Assembly (NCBI GenBank): GCA_945861245.1
Contig: CAMAUE010000019.1
Coordinates: forward strand, 1-54,109
Length of the DNA: 54,109 nucleotides
Source: Singulisphaera sp. GP187
Lineage (GTDB): Bacteria; Planctomycetota; Planctomycetia; Gemmatales; Gemmataceae
Direction: 5' to 3'
Shown here one piece after another: positions 16,447 through 24,471 of this stretch. A program made the position numbers and the translations under genes. The notes under the pieces are model-generated. The model searched no databases. It was not told where the DNA came from and saw only the letters and a list, made by a program, of their open reading frames with translations. Numbering within the stretch: the stretch's first letter is position 1; each line of letters begins with the position of its first letter.

Positions 16447-17355
16447 ATGAGTCAGAATCCACAATACCTGAGCACGCTTGAGGCCGCCCAGGCACTGGGC
16501 GTAAGCATCAGCACCGTCAAGCGTTGGGTGGATACCAACGTTTTGCCTGCCCACAAGACGCCAGGCGGACATCGAAAGCTACTGCAAGCGGAGGTCCTTG
16601 CCCTGGCTCGGCAAGGCGATTTGCCTCGCGGCGATCTGAGCCGGCTCGCCATGGCTTCCAGCAACGAAGGGTCGCCCGATCTCAAAGGGCTAAGAATCAG
16701 CCTCCTTGCCGCCATTCTGCAGGGCGACGCCAATGTCGCGAGATCCGTCGTGCAGCGTGCCTACCAGGACGGCGTCTCCATCGAATCCTTGGCGGATCAA
16801 ATCATTAGCCCCGTCATGGCCGACGTTGGACATGGCTGGGAGACGCAAGAAATCGATGTCTGGCACGAGCACCGCGCCACGCAAATATGCGCGCAGGCAC
16901 TCTTTGAAATAAAGACAAAGCTGCAGAACCGTGCGGAGCGCAACCGCCCCGTGGCGCTGGGAGCCGCTCCCGAAGGGGACCCCTATCTCATGCCGTCCCT
17001 CCTGGCACAAATGGTCCTGCTCGACGCCGGCTGGCAAGCAATCAACCTCGGCCCGAACACGCCTTTTGCCAGTCTGCTGAAAGCCGCACGGGAAACGAAA
17101 CCACGCCTGATCTGGCTTTCGGTGTCCTATCTTCCCGACGCGAATTGTTTTCTGCGTGAGTACCGCGAATTCTTCCGGGCGCTGGAACCAACCGGTGCTG
17201 CGGTTGCAGTGGGCGGACATGGCCTGATTGAGTCAATCCGTTCCGCAATCCCCTACACCACGTACGGAGATGGGCTGTCTCATTTGGCAGCTTTGGCTCG
17301 CACACTTCACACAAGACCGAAGCGCCCACGGGCTGGTAGGCCTCCCAAGAAATAA
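16447..17355 (+). CDS. CarH/LitR-type MerR-B12 regulator paralogue (CarH2)
   Basis: 302 aa from the ATG at 16447, which follows ACGAGG; an in-frame TTG at 16420 is less likely. Same architecture as CarH1: MerR helix-turn-helix (TLEAAQALGVSISTVKRW...PGGHRKL), cap domain with Trp131-x9-Glu141-His142, and a Rossmann domain. The residue aligned with the lower axial cobalamin histidine is proline (Pro179 in APEGDPYLM), so canonical B12 coordination is lost. This recalls the pairing of B12-dependent CarH with B12-independent CarA in Myxococcus, though direct equivalence is not shown. It diverges from the FAS1 operon, with operator O3 between them; the stop is next to a truncated kinase gene. Confidence 0.9.
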   Translation: MSQNPQYLSTLEAAQALGVSISTVKRWVDTNVLPAHKTPGGHRKLLQAEVLALARQGDLPRGDLSRLAMASSNEGSPDLKGLRISLLAAILQGDANVARSVVQRAYQDGVSIESLADQIISPVMADVGHGWETQEIDVWHEHRATQICAQALFEIKTKLQNRAERNRPVALGAAPEGDPYLMPSLLAQMVLLDAGWQAINLGPNTPFASLLKAARETKPRLIWLSVSYLPDANCFLREYREFFRALEPTGAAVAVGGHGLIESIRSAIPYTTYGDGLSHLAALARTLHTRPKRPRAGRPPKK

Positions 17356-17419
17356 ACACTCGGTAAGAGGATTCTGCCTTGGCGTCCTTTTCTTCTCCTT
17401 TGAGCTACGGAGGCTCGTG

Positions 17420-18149
17420 ATGATCCGAAATCCAGCAGCTTGGCCTGCCCCTCGGGCGTTACCAGAATATTGGGCGGCTTGATGTCGCGATGCACCAGGC
17501 CGTGCTTGTTGGCTTCGACCAAGGCGCTGGCAACTTGGTAAATGAGATCGCAGGCGTAGTTAAGCGACAGCGGGCCGCCCGTTTGCACCAGCAGCTGCAG
17601 GTCTTTGCCGGGCACATATTCCATGACATGGTAGTAAAGCATCGGCGCACCGGGCGCTTCGCCGGCGATTTCGCCCGTATCGAGAGCCCAAACGATATTC
17701 GGATGCTTCAGTTGAGCGATCACGCGGATTTCATTGAAAAACCGCTTCAAGAGCGACCCGTCCGAATCGCTGCCGTCGTGGAGAACCAGAATCTTGATGG
17801 CTGCCAGCCGCCTCAAGTGGATGTGCTCTGCCAAGAAAATCACGCCCATGCCGCCGGCGCCAAGGCGGTCAAGCACCCGATAACTGCCCAGGAGCATGCC
17901 GTAAGTCGTTCCCGCCGCGATGCGGTCCGCCTGATGTCGCGTCAGGAGTTTCGCTTCCACCAACCTTTCCAGCAGATGAGTGACATCTGTTTCTTCTCCA
18001 AACTCGTTGCGCAGGGTTTCCGGAATACGTTGCCAGTCCTCGCGATGAATGAACCAATATTGCAGGCAAAAATCCAAAAGACTACGGGCAGTGGCACCCG
18101 TGTGTGGAGCGGTGGAGAAGGCTAAATTGTATGTGAAATTGCCCGCCAT
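17420..18149 (-). pseudogene. truncated serine/threonine protein kinase (N-lobe and half of C-lobe only)
   Basis: The reading frame runs from the ATG at 18149 (after GAGG) and encodes an N-terminal helical region, then a Hanks-type kinase: GAGGMGVIFLAEH (P-loop), AAIKIL (Lys), HVMEYVPGKDLQ, HRDIKPPNIL (catalytic loop) and KLLDFG (Mg-binding). About two residues after DFG homology stops; the frame then runs on to 17307 as low-complexity arginine-rich sequence antisense to the end of carH2. The activation segment, APE motif and C-lobe are missing, so an active kinase is unlikely. The breakpoint near 17420 lies only about 65 bases from the carH2 stop, suggesting that the island's right end replaced the 3' part of this gene. 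Confidence 0.8.
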
Positions 18150-18302
18150 TGGACGGCCCTCATATCGAATCCTTCTGAGATGTTGGCTAGTTCGCGGCGT
18201 ACACGAAAGTACAACATACGGCGACGACCAATCAAGTGGTGATGTATTGAGTCGAGACCTAAAAGCAAGGCATCACGAGCCGAGACGAGTTTTTGGCATT
18301 GG

Positions 18303-18370
18303 TGTCAGAGCCACGCACGAAGTAAGTGGTTTTAGGGAATTCAACTGACTTACTTCGTACGTCGCCCTGA
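18303..18370. repeat. palindromic repeat, GTCAGAGCC family, copy 1 (imperfect)
   Basis: Left arm GTCAGAGCCACGCACGAAGT continuing AAGTGG; right arm TGACTTACTTCGTACGTCGC then CCTGAC. Arms diverged. Other copies at 18707-18772 and 39061-39121. Confidence 0.75.
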
Positions 18371-18383
18371 CCGGGGGCCGTCA

Positions 18384-18435
18384 CGAGCCGGAAGCGTGAG
18401 CGACGAATGAAAACCACCGTCGCTTACGCTTCCGG
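18384..18435. repeat. palindromic repeat, GAGCCGGAAGCG family, copy 1
   Basis: Left arm GAGCCGGAAGCGTGAGCGAC, loop near AATGAAAACCAC, right arm GTCGCTTACGCTTCCGGC. A more diverged copy is at 18843-18899. Confidence 0.75.
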
Positions 18436-18450
18436 CGCGTAGGACAATTT

Positions 18451-18507
18451 GGATGTCGCTCATGTCGCTCATCCATTTTGGCATGAGCGACATGAGCGAC
18501 ATCCAAA
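18451..18507. repeat. perfect hairpin, GGATGTCGCTCAT family, long form
   Basis: Arms of 22 bases are perfect complements around CCATTTTGGC. Each arm contains a tandem duplication of GTCGCTCAT (left) or ATGAGCGAC (right) compared with the short form at 18796-18831. Confidence 0.85.
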
Positions 18508-18624
18508 TAAATTGCACAACTGACTTTGCGTATCACCGTCGGCCTGTGCTAGGATCGGCTCAGCGCGGCTTCCGCAGTTCTTCCTTATTATTTAAGGTAG
18601 TTAGGCGAGCGCACGCAGATAGTC

Positions 18625-18702
18625 CGTGGGGCAGACTTTCCAGCCTGCCGTATTTTGACCATCAATAGGTAAGCCTCGGCAGGCTAGAAAGCCTGCCCCA
18701 CG
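18625..18702. repeat. palindromic repeat, CGTGGGGCAGGC family, copy 1
   Basis: Left arm CGTGGGGCAGACTTTCCAGC then CTGCCG; right arm CGGCAGGCTAGAAAGCCTGC then CCCACG, with a 26-base spacer. Second copy at 19170-19246. Confidence 0.85.
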
Positions 18703-18706
18703 ATTG

Positions 18707-18772
18707 TCAGAGCCACGCACGAAGTAAGTGGATTGAATTTACCAAAACCACTTACTGCGTGCGTGGCTCTGA
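18707..18772. repeat. palindromic repeat, GTCAGAGCC family, copy 2
   Basis: Arms TCAGAGCCACGCACGAAGTA and TACTGCGTGCGTGGCTCTGA pair with a single mismatch; the stem extends inward through AGTGG/CCACT. Confidence 0.85.
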
Positions 18773-18795
18773 AGGGAGTGGAGATTGAATCGTTT

Positions 18796-18831
18796 GGATG
18801 TCGCTCATCCATTTTGGCATGAGCGACATCC
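18796..18831. repeat. perfect hairpin, GGATGTCGCTCAT family, short form
   Basis: Arms GGATGTCGCTCAT and ATGAGCGACATCC around CCATTTTGGC, identical in loop to the long form at 18451-18507. Confidence 0.85.
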
Positions 18832-18842
18832 AGATCCACTTT

Positions 18843-18899
18843 CGAGCCGGTAGCGTGAACAACGATAGTTTTCCTCCGGTCACTGACGCTCCCGGCTCG
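18843..18899. repeat. palindromic repeat, GAGCCGGAAGCG family, copy 2 (decayed)
   Basis: GAGCCGGTAGCGTGA at the left and TGACGCTCCCGGCTC at the right, with a longer loop than copy 1. Confidence 0.65.
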
Positions 18900-19169
18900 C
18901 CGATAGGGTTTGGCGAGAGCACTCTTTCCTGGACAGCTACGCAGAATAGAATCAGGGCATGTGTCTCACGGCGTGCGAACGCGAAGAACCTCTTCGACTC
19001 GTGCAGACAGCGGCGTGAGCGCCTTTCACGGACACCCTCCTCGATTGCATTGGACCACGATCATGCGACTTCGCTCAAGGCCTAAGCTTATGGCTCTCTC
19101 GCAGGCGGCGCAACGCCAAGGCCGGCCTCAAAATAAAGTGGCTCGTAAACGCCTCGCTGTCGCATAGTT

Positions 19170-19246
19170 CGTGGGGCAGGCTTTCTAGCCTGCCGCATCT
19201 TGACGATCATGGGCAAGTCACGGCAGGCTGGAAAGCCTGCCCCACG
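19170..19246. repeat. palindromic repeat, CGTGGGGCAGGC family, copy 2
   Basis: Left arm CGTGGGGCAGGCTTTCTAGC then CTGCCG; right arm CGGCAGGCTGGAAAGCCTGC then CCCACG; a single mismatch within the arms. Confidence 0.85.
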
Positions 19247-19425
19247 GCTGTTGGTAGTAGGGGAGCACGACATGCACGCACCTGAAGCTCCGCGATTTGT
19301 GGTAATCCCGCACGCAGAAAGGATGAAGGTTGAAGTAAAAAGGCTGAGGAAAAAACCGAACAGCAAGCGAACTCGTGTGTTCTAGCTTCGTTCATTCTTC
19401 ATCTTTCATCCTTCCTCCTTGATAA

Positions 19426-20940
19426 ATGGGCATTCTTGATTGGACAATTGCGTGTGGCGCCGTGCTCCTGATGATCGCTCAGGGTTGGTGGGTATCCGGC
19501 GCGCAAAAGACGACCGACGATTATTTCGTGGGCGGTCGGCAAATGAACTGGTTCGCCGTCGGCCTATCGATGTTCGCCGCCACCTTTAGCCCATTGTCGT
19601 TCGTCGGTCTGCCTCGCGAGGCGGCGTACGACAACTATCACCTCTACCTGGCCATTCTGTTTATTCCGCTAGTCGTCGCTCCCCTGGTCGGCTGGCTGTT
19701 CGTACCTCTCTACCATCGCCTCCAACTAACGAGCGCTTACGAGTACCTGGAATTGCGTTTCGATCGCCGGTTGCGGCGATTTGGCAGCTTGCTGATGGGG
19801 ATCTACATGCTCGCCTGGATGGGGAGCATGCTTTACGCCGTCGGCTTGATCGTACAGGTTGCCCTTGAACTGGGCGAGACATCTCGGATCGCGACGATGA
19901 TCCTCCTCGGCGGCGGCACGACGGCGTACACTACGCTCGGCGGGTACAAGGCCGCCGTTTGGACCAACGTGTTCAAATCCGCGTTCCTGGCGGTGGTGGT
20001 CGTGGCGGTGCTCTTCCTGGCCGTGGCACGCGTCGATGGCGGCTGGACGAGCGTTTGGCGGCTGGGACTTGAACATGACAAGTTCGCGATGTTCGACTTT
20101 CGTTTCGATCTCACCAGCCGGGCCACGTTTTTCCCGGCATGCGCCTTCGGGTTGTTCGTATACACGGCCTTCTCGGTGGTGGCGCAGGGCGCGATCCAGC
20201 GCTACGCGTCGCTACCAAGCGTGGCTGCGGGTCGACGTATGCTCGCGGTCAACGGCATCGGCACGGCCATGGTATGCTTGCTTTTTTTTGTTCTCGGCAC
20301 AGTCATCTTCGCGTTCTACACACAGCACCCTGCCAGCGAGGACAACGTGTTCCCGGGCCTGCCTCGCAAAGACCAGCTGACAATGCATTTTGTGCGGACG
20401 GAACTGCCTTATCCCGGCTTGATCGGCCTCGTGCTGGCGGGACTGTTCGTCACGGTCATGGGTAGCATAAGCAGCGGCCTAAGCGCTCTATCGTCCCTTC
20501 TGGTGTGCGACTGGTTCCCGGAGCACCGGTCGGGCCTTAGTTCGAGTCGGTTGATGTCAGCCGCTTTCGGAATCGCTACGATTGGCATGGCGCTCGTCGC
20601 CCCCTACCTTGGCGAACATGTGTTCGACATTATCATTCGGATTTCCGGGGCCATCCTCGGGCCGCTGCTGGGCCTGTTCGTGCTCGGCGCCGCGGTTCGG
20701 CGTGCCAACGCGCAGGGCGCCCTGATCGGCTTGGCCGCGGGTGCAGTGTCGCTGGCGGTCATCTTTCCCAGTGAGATCAATTTCTGGTGGTACGGAGCGC
20801 TCACCTGCATTCCAACCCTGGTTGTTGGCGCACTTGCAAGTCTCCTTTTCCCCGCACCGCCGACGGAAAAAGTGCAGGGGTTGCTGCTCGGCCACTATCC
20901 AGACATGAAGAAAGCTGAGGAGAACGTGCCTCCTGGCTGA
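19426..20940 (+). CDS. sodium:solute symporter family (SSS) transporter
   Basis: 504 aa, the usual size for the SSS family, with about 13 hydrophobic helices. Recognisable parts are DDYFVGGRQMNWFAVGLSMFAATFSPLSFVG near the N-terminus (typical of TM2, substrate and sodium site region), GGTTAYTTLGGYKAAVWTNVFKS (TM5-TM6) and TVMGSISSGLSALSSLLVCDW (TM8 sodium-site region). Members import sugars, carboxylates or amino acids with sodium. The substrate is not clear. It precedes the SGNH-LRR gene by about 180 bases and may be the first gene of the rightward catabolic cluster. Confidence 0.92.
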   Translation: MGILDWTIACGAVLLMIAQGWWVSGAQKTTDDYFVGGRQMNWFAVGLSMFAATFSPLSFVGLPREAAYDNYHLYLAILFIPLVVAPLVGWLFVPLYHRLQLTSAYEYLELRFDRRLRRFGSLLMGIYMLAWMGSMLYAVGLIVQVALELGETSRIATMILLGGGTTAYTTLGGYKAAVWTNVFKSAFLAVVVVAVLFLAVARVDGGWTSVWRLGLEHDKFAMFDFRFDLTSRATFFPACAFGLFVYTAFSVVAQGAIQRYASLPSVAAGRRMLAVNGIGTAMVCLLFFVLGTVIFAFYTQHPASEDNVFPGLPRKDQLTMHFVRTELPYPGLIGLVLAGLFVTVMGSISSGLSALSSLLVCDWFPEHRSGLSSSRLMSAAFGIATIGMALVAPYLGEHVFDIIIRISGAILGPLLGLFVLGAAVRRANAQGALIGLAAGAVSLAVIFPSEINFWWYGALTCIPTLVVGALASLLFPAPPTEKVQGLLLGHYPDMKKAEENVPPG

Positions 20941-21118
20941 AACCGCCAACAGGTGCACGAAATCGATGAGCGGCTTCTTCGAGCTACTAATTCTTCCCTT
21001 TTGGCCGAAGCTCGTGATTTACCGTCGCGCAGATCCTGCATAGGATACTAATGACCCATTGCAGCGAACACAAATCATCATGGTTCCTCACCAGGAGACT
21101 TTCGATGGGAGTAACACG

Positions 21119-23008
21119 ATGACGCATCTCGTGAAAACCGCACTGCTGATTTCGCTTCTCATGGCTCTCCCGACCGGCGACAGCGTCGCACAAGAGCCGT
21201 CCGCGACTCGCTATTACATGATCGGCAATTCGCTGACCTGGGACGCCGTGCCGGAATTATTGTCCGGCGATATCCAATGGCATGTCGATTGTGGCACGAA
21301 CCTACCGTTCGTTTATTCCAATCCTCAAAAGCCCTGTGTGAAGTCCTCCGTTCTTTGGACGACGGCTTTGCGCGAAAAACAATTCGATTTCGTTTCGGTA
21401 CAGCCCCACTATGGATCGACTCTGGCTCAGGACGTCGAGACCATTTCGGCCTGGCTGAAATTGCAGCCCAAAGCCGTCTTCGTCATTCATTCCGGTTGGG
21501 CGAAGCATGTCCAGCACGCGGACGAATTTGCGAGCTACGCTCCGCCGGAACAGATGACGCACAGCCCAGGCTATTTCCGTGCGCTCTTGGCTGAGCTGCG
21601 CCGTCTACATCCGGGGCGCGAGCTCCGTCAGACACTTGCGCACCACCTTCTGGCGAAGATCGCCGAGGACATCGACGCGAAACAGGCGCCCTTTGAGAAG
21701 CTGGCGGATCTGTATCGCGACGACATTCACATGAAGCACGAGAGTGGCAAGTATCTCATGCATAATGCCGTGCGCCATGCGCTTGGCCAGCCGTTCTCGA
21801 CCACCGGGTTCGAGAAGATGAACGCTCAGGTTCGGCAATATCTGAACGGCGTCCTGGCGTTGCTCACGACGGCTTCGGCTGACCGAATCTTGCTGACTCA
21901 GCTTCTGTCAATCGAGCAATCGGTTGATCGCTCCGCGCTGATCGCGAAGATTTCGGACAAGAAACTACGAAGCAGCATATCGACCTTGCTGCCGGACATC
22001 GAACGGGCCACGAAAAAGCGGCGTCTCACACATACGCTGGAGGCCGAAATCAGGAGCCTCGGCGGAAAGTCCATCATCAGCACGCCGAGTGGTCCGCATT
22101 GGCTTTACCTGGCCACGGCCGACACTGGGATGGAACTCTTCGATACGCCCGCTGCGATCGACCTTTACGACGGCAACAATCCCAATCATGGCAAGGGCAA
22201 AAGAAATGATCGAGTGACCGATGCGTGGCTCGAGCGATTAGCCGGTCTCACCACGTTGCGAAGACTCGACCTCGCGAACTGTGGAATTCATGGTGAAGGC
22301 TTGCGGCACGTGAGTGCCTTGACCTCGCTGCGGGAGCTGAACCTGACCTTGACCCCCGTCAAGGATGACGCCTTGAAGCATGTCGGATCCCTGCGCGACT
22401 TGCGGATGTTGGGTCTAGCCTCGACTCAGTGTAATGGAACCGGATTCGTTCACTTGAAAGCCCTTCAAAAACTAGAAAACGTGAACTTCCATTTCACTCC
22501 GCTCAACGATGCAGGGCTCCGCGCGATTTCGCAGGTGCCCATCTCTGGCCGACTGTGGTTTGCCCACACTCACTTCACCGACGAAGGCTCCGCTAGCTTG
22601 GCAGCCATGACGCAACTGAAGCGATGCGGCATCGGCAGCATGGAAAAGGCCAGTTCGGGAGAATCCGTGGCCGCGCTGGCGAAACTATTTCTCGAAGACC
22701 TCGCATTGCTCGACAACCAGGCCACCCCCAGCGGCGTCGCCCACGCGGCCAAAATTGCCACGCTCCGCCGGCTTGATATTTCGCATGCTCCAACCGTTGG
22801 TAATGATTCGTTGAGTTTGCTGGCGCGAATGCCGCTGCTTGAAGAACTCAAGATCGGCAGCGCCCAGCTGACCAACGATGGCATTCAGGTGTTGGCTGGC
22901 GCGAAGAGCCTCAAGAAGCTGTCCCTCAGCGGCATGCGAAAAATCACTCCTGCGGGCGTTGAACGATTACGCCTAGCTCGCCCCGAGTTGAGCATTGAAG
23001 TACGATGA
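21119..23008 (+). CDS. secreted SGNH-hydrolase-like protein with C-terminal leucine-rich repeats
   Basis: About 629 aa from the ATG at 21119, which follows GGGAG; the upstream part of the frame lacks a signal peptide. Residues 1-25 are a signal peptide. Residues about 30-230 resemble an SGNH/GDSL-type hydrolase: MIGNSLTWD (block I, with nucleophile-position Ser38) and DDIHMKHESGKYLMHNAV (block V with Asp and His). From about residue 370 to the end come planctomycete-type leucine-rich repeats (LRRLDLANCGIHGEGLRHVS, LRELNLTLTPVKDDALKHV and so on). A secreted or periplasmic esterase-like protein with a binding surface is inferred; the substrate is unknown. Confidence 0.8.
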   Translation: MTHLVKTALLISLLMALPTGDSVAQEPSATRYYMIGNSLTWDAVPELLSGDIQWHVDCGTNLPFVYSNPQKPCVKSSVLWTTALREKQFDFVSVQPHYGSTLAQDVETISAWLKLQPKAVFVIHSGWAKHVQHADEFASYAPPEQMTHSPGYFRALLAELRRLHPGRELRQTLAHHLLAKIAEDIDAKQAPFEKLADLYRDDIHMKHESGKYLMHNAVRHALGQPFSTTGFEKMNAQVRQYLNGVLALLTTASADRILLTQLLSIEQSVDRSALIAKISDKKLRSSISTLLPDIERATKKRRLTHTLEAEIRSLGGKSIISTPSGPHWLYLATADTGMELFDTPAAIDLYDGNNPNHGKGKRNDRVTDAWLERLAGLTTLRRLDLANCGIHGEGLRHVSALTSLRELNLTLTPVKDDALKHVGSLRDLRMLGLASTQCNGTGFVHLKALQKLENVNFHFTPLNDAGLRAISQVPISGRLWFAHTHFTDEGSASLAAMTQLKRCGIGSMEKASSGESVAALAKLFLEDLALLDNQATPSGVAHAAKIATLRRLDISHAPTVGNDSLSLLARMPLLEELKIGSAQLTNDGIQVLAGAKSLKKLSLSGMRKITPAGVERLRLARPELSIEVR

Positions 23009-23100
23009 AAGCGTACGTATTTGGAGACGCGTGAAAGTAATCGAATCGCTTGAACATTAACGCCTCAATTCGCGAAACCACTGGTATCAGGAGAATTACG

Positions 23101-24471
23101 ATGGCCAACATTCTCTCGCAACACTGGCTTTTGAGCCGTCGCCACGTCTTGCGTGGACTCGGTGTATCTCTCGCCTTGCCGTTGCTCGACTGCATGCGTC
23201 CGTTGCGAGCTGGCACTTCCGCGGCCCGGGCCAAACGCAGCGTCTTCATCTACCTGCCCAACGGCGTCAACACGATCGATTACCAGATCACGCAGTCCGG
23301 CCCGGACTATCGCTTCTCCAGGTCGCTGCAGGTGCTCGAAAGACACCGTGCCAATATCACGCCGATCAGCGGGCTGTATCACCCGAACGGGCTTGGCCAT
23401 CATCACAATTGCAGCACCATTTGGCTCACCGGGGGCAGGATCGGACCGTCGGAACGGAACACGATCTCCGTCGATCAGCTCATGGCTCAGGTGACCGCGC
23501 CGCGGACTCGCTTCTCTTCGCTCGAACTTAGCAACCAGGGCCAGGCGCTGTCGTGCAGCGCCGACGGCATCGGCCTGCCTGCCCAGGGAAATCCGAGCGT
23601 CGTCTTCCGCGAACTCTTTGAAGAACCCCAAGGCGGGACGGTTCGGCAACGGCGCGGCTTGCAGCGCCGCGGCAGCATCCTCGATACCGTGCTCGACGAA
23701 GCACGTTCGCTCGGCAATCAACTCGGCCAGGACGACCGCGGCCGACTCGAACAGTATCTCACCTCCGTGCGCGAGGTCGAGATTCGCACCCAGCGTGCCG
23801 ACCGCTGGCTCGATACGCCTCGGCCTCGTATCGAAGCGGCCGTGCAATCGCGGCTAAATCGAAGCATCGCACTGGAACAACTCGGCGACTACCTTCGCAC
23901 TATGTACGACATTATCGTGCTCGCCTTTCAAACCGACCTGACGCGTGTGGCCACGTTCAGCACGGGCAACGAAGGGACCGGGCCTGCGGTTCCGGAGATC
24001 GGCATTCGCCAGGATCGCCATTCGCTTTCGCACCACAACGCCAACCCCAGGCTGATGGACGACCTGACCCAGAGCGACACCTTCAACCTGCGCCAGTTCA
24101 ACTATTTCCTCGATCGGCTCAGCGAAGTTCGCGATGCCGACGGCCCGCTGCTCGACTCGACGATAGCGCTCTACGGCAGCGGCATGGCATTCGGGCACAG
24201 CCACGGCAACGCCAACCTGCCCATTCTCCTCGCCGGCGGGCGAGCGTTGGGGATTCGTCATGGCCGACACATCGACTACAACGCCGCCGGCAGACGTGAA
24301 GGCTACACGTATCAACTCGACACGCACGCCCGGCACTACGCCATCTGTCAAAGCCCCGTAAACGGCAGAGCGCACCTGAGCAACCTGCTGCTGACCATGG
24401 CCCAAAAAATGGACGTCCGAACCGAACGCTTCGCCGACAGCAACGGCGTAATCTCCGAGGTGCTGGCGTGA
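23101..24471 (+). CDS. DUF1552 domain protein
   Basis: About 456 aa from the ATG at 23101, placed seven bases after GGAG. The N-terminus has a twin-arginine-like signal (LSRRHVLRGLGVSLALPLLD), then RSVFIYLPNGVNTIDY, typical of DUF1552. Further markers are HHNCSTIWLTG, the SLELSNQGQALSCSADGIG region, TTYLRTMYDIIVLAFQTDLTRVATF-like text and SGMAFGHSHGNANLPILLAGG. The function of the family is not established; the genes are nearly always near a DUF1592 cytochrome-type gene, which is present at 26741. The stop overlaps the next start by four bases (ATGA). Confidence 0.92.
   Translation: MANILSQHWLLSRRHVLRGLGVSLALPLLDCMRPLRAGTSAARAKRSVFIYLPNGVNTIDYQITQSGPDYRFSRSLQVLERHRANITPISGLYHPNGLGHHHNCSTIWLTGGRIGPSERNTISVDQLMAQVTAPRTRFSSLELSNQGQALSCSADGIGLPAQGNPSVVFRELFEEPQGGTVRQRRGLQRRGSILDTVLDEARSLGNQLGQDDRGRLEQYLTSVREVEIRTQRADRWLDTPRPRIEAAVQSRLNRSIALEQLGDYLRTMYDIIVLAFQTDLTRVATFSTGNEGTGPAVPEIGIRQDRHSLSHHNANPRLMDDLTQSDTFNLRQFNYFLDRLSEVRDADGPLLDSTIALYGSGMAFGHSHGNANLPILLAGGRALGIRHGRHIDYNAAGRREGYTYQLDTHARHYAICQSPVNGRAHLSNLLLTMAQKMDVRTERFADSNGVISEVLA

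Larger units (their letters stand above)
18150..19425. repeat. gene-free stretch of about 1.3 kb filled with palindromic repeats
   Basis: No plausible gene. It contains two or more copies each of four palindrome families, listed separately: cargo with the GTCAGAGCC motif, the GGATGTCGCTCAT motif, the GAGCCGGAAGCGT motif and the CGTGGGGCAGGC motif. Between 18900 and 19165, and from 19250 to 19425, the sequence has no feature I can name; the end has a loose inverted pair of GGATGAAG/CTTTCATCC-like tracts just before the symporter start. Confidence 0.75.

Noticed and set aside
18303..19246. Repeated short elements that could suggest a CRISPR array
   Set aside because: Repeats are palindromes of several families at irregular spacing, without uniform spacers or any cas gene.
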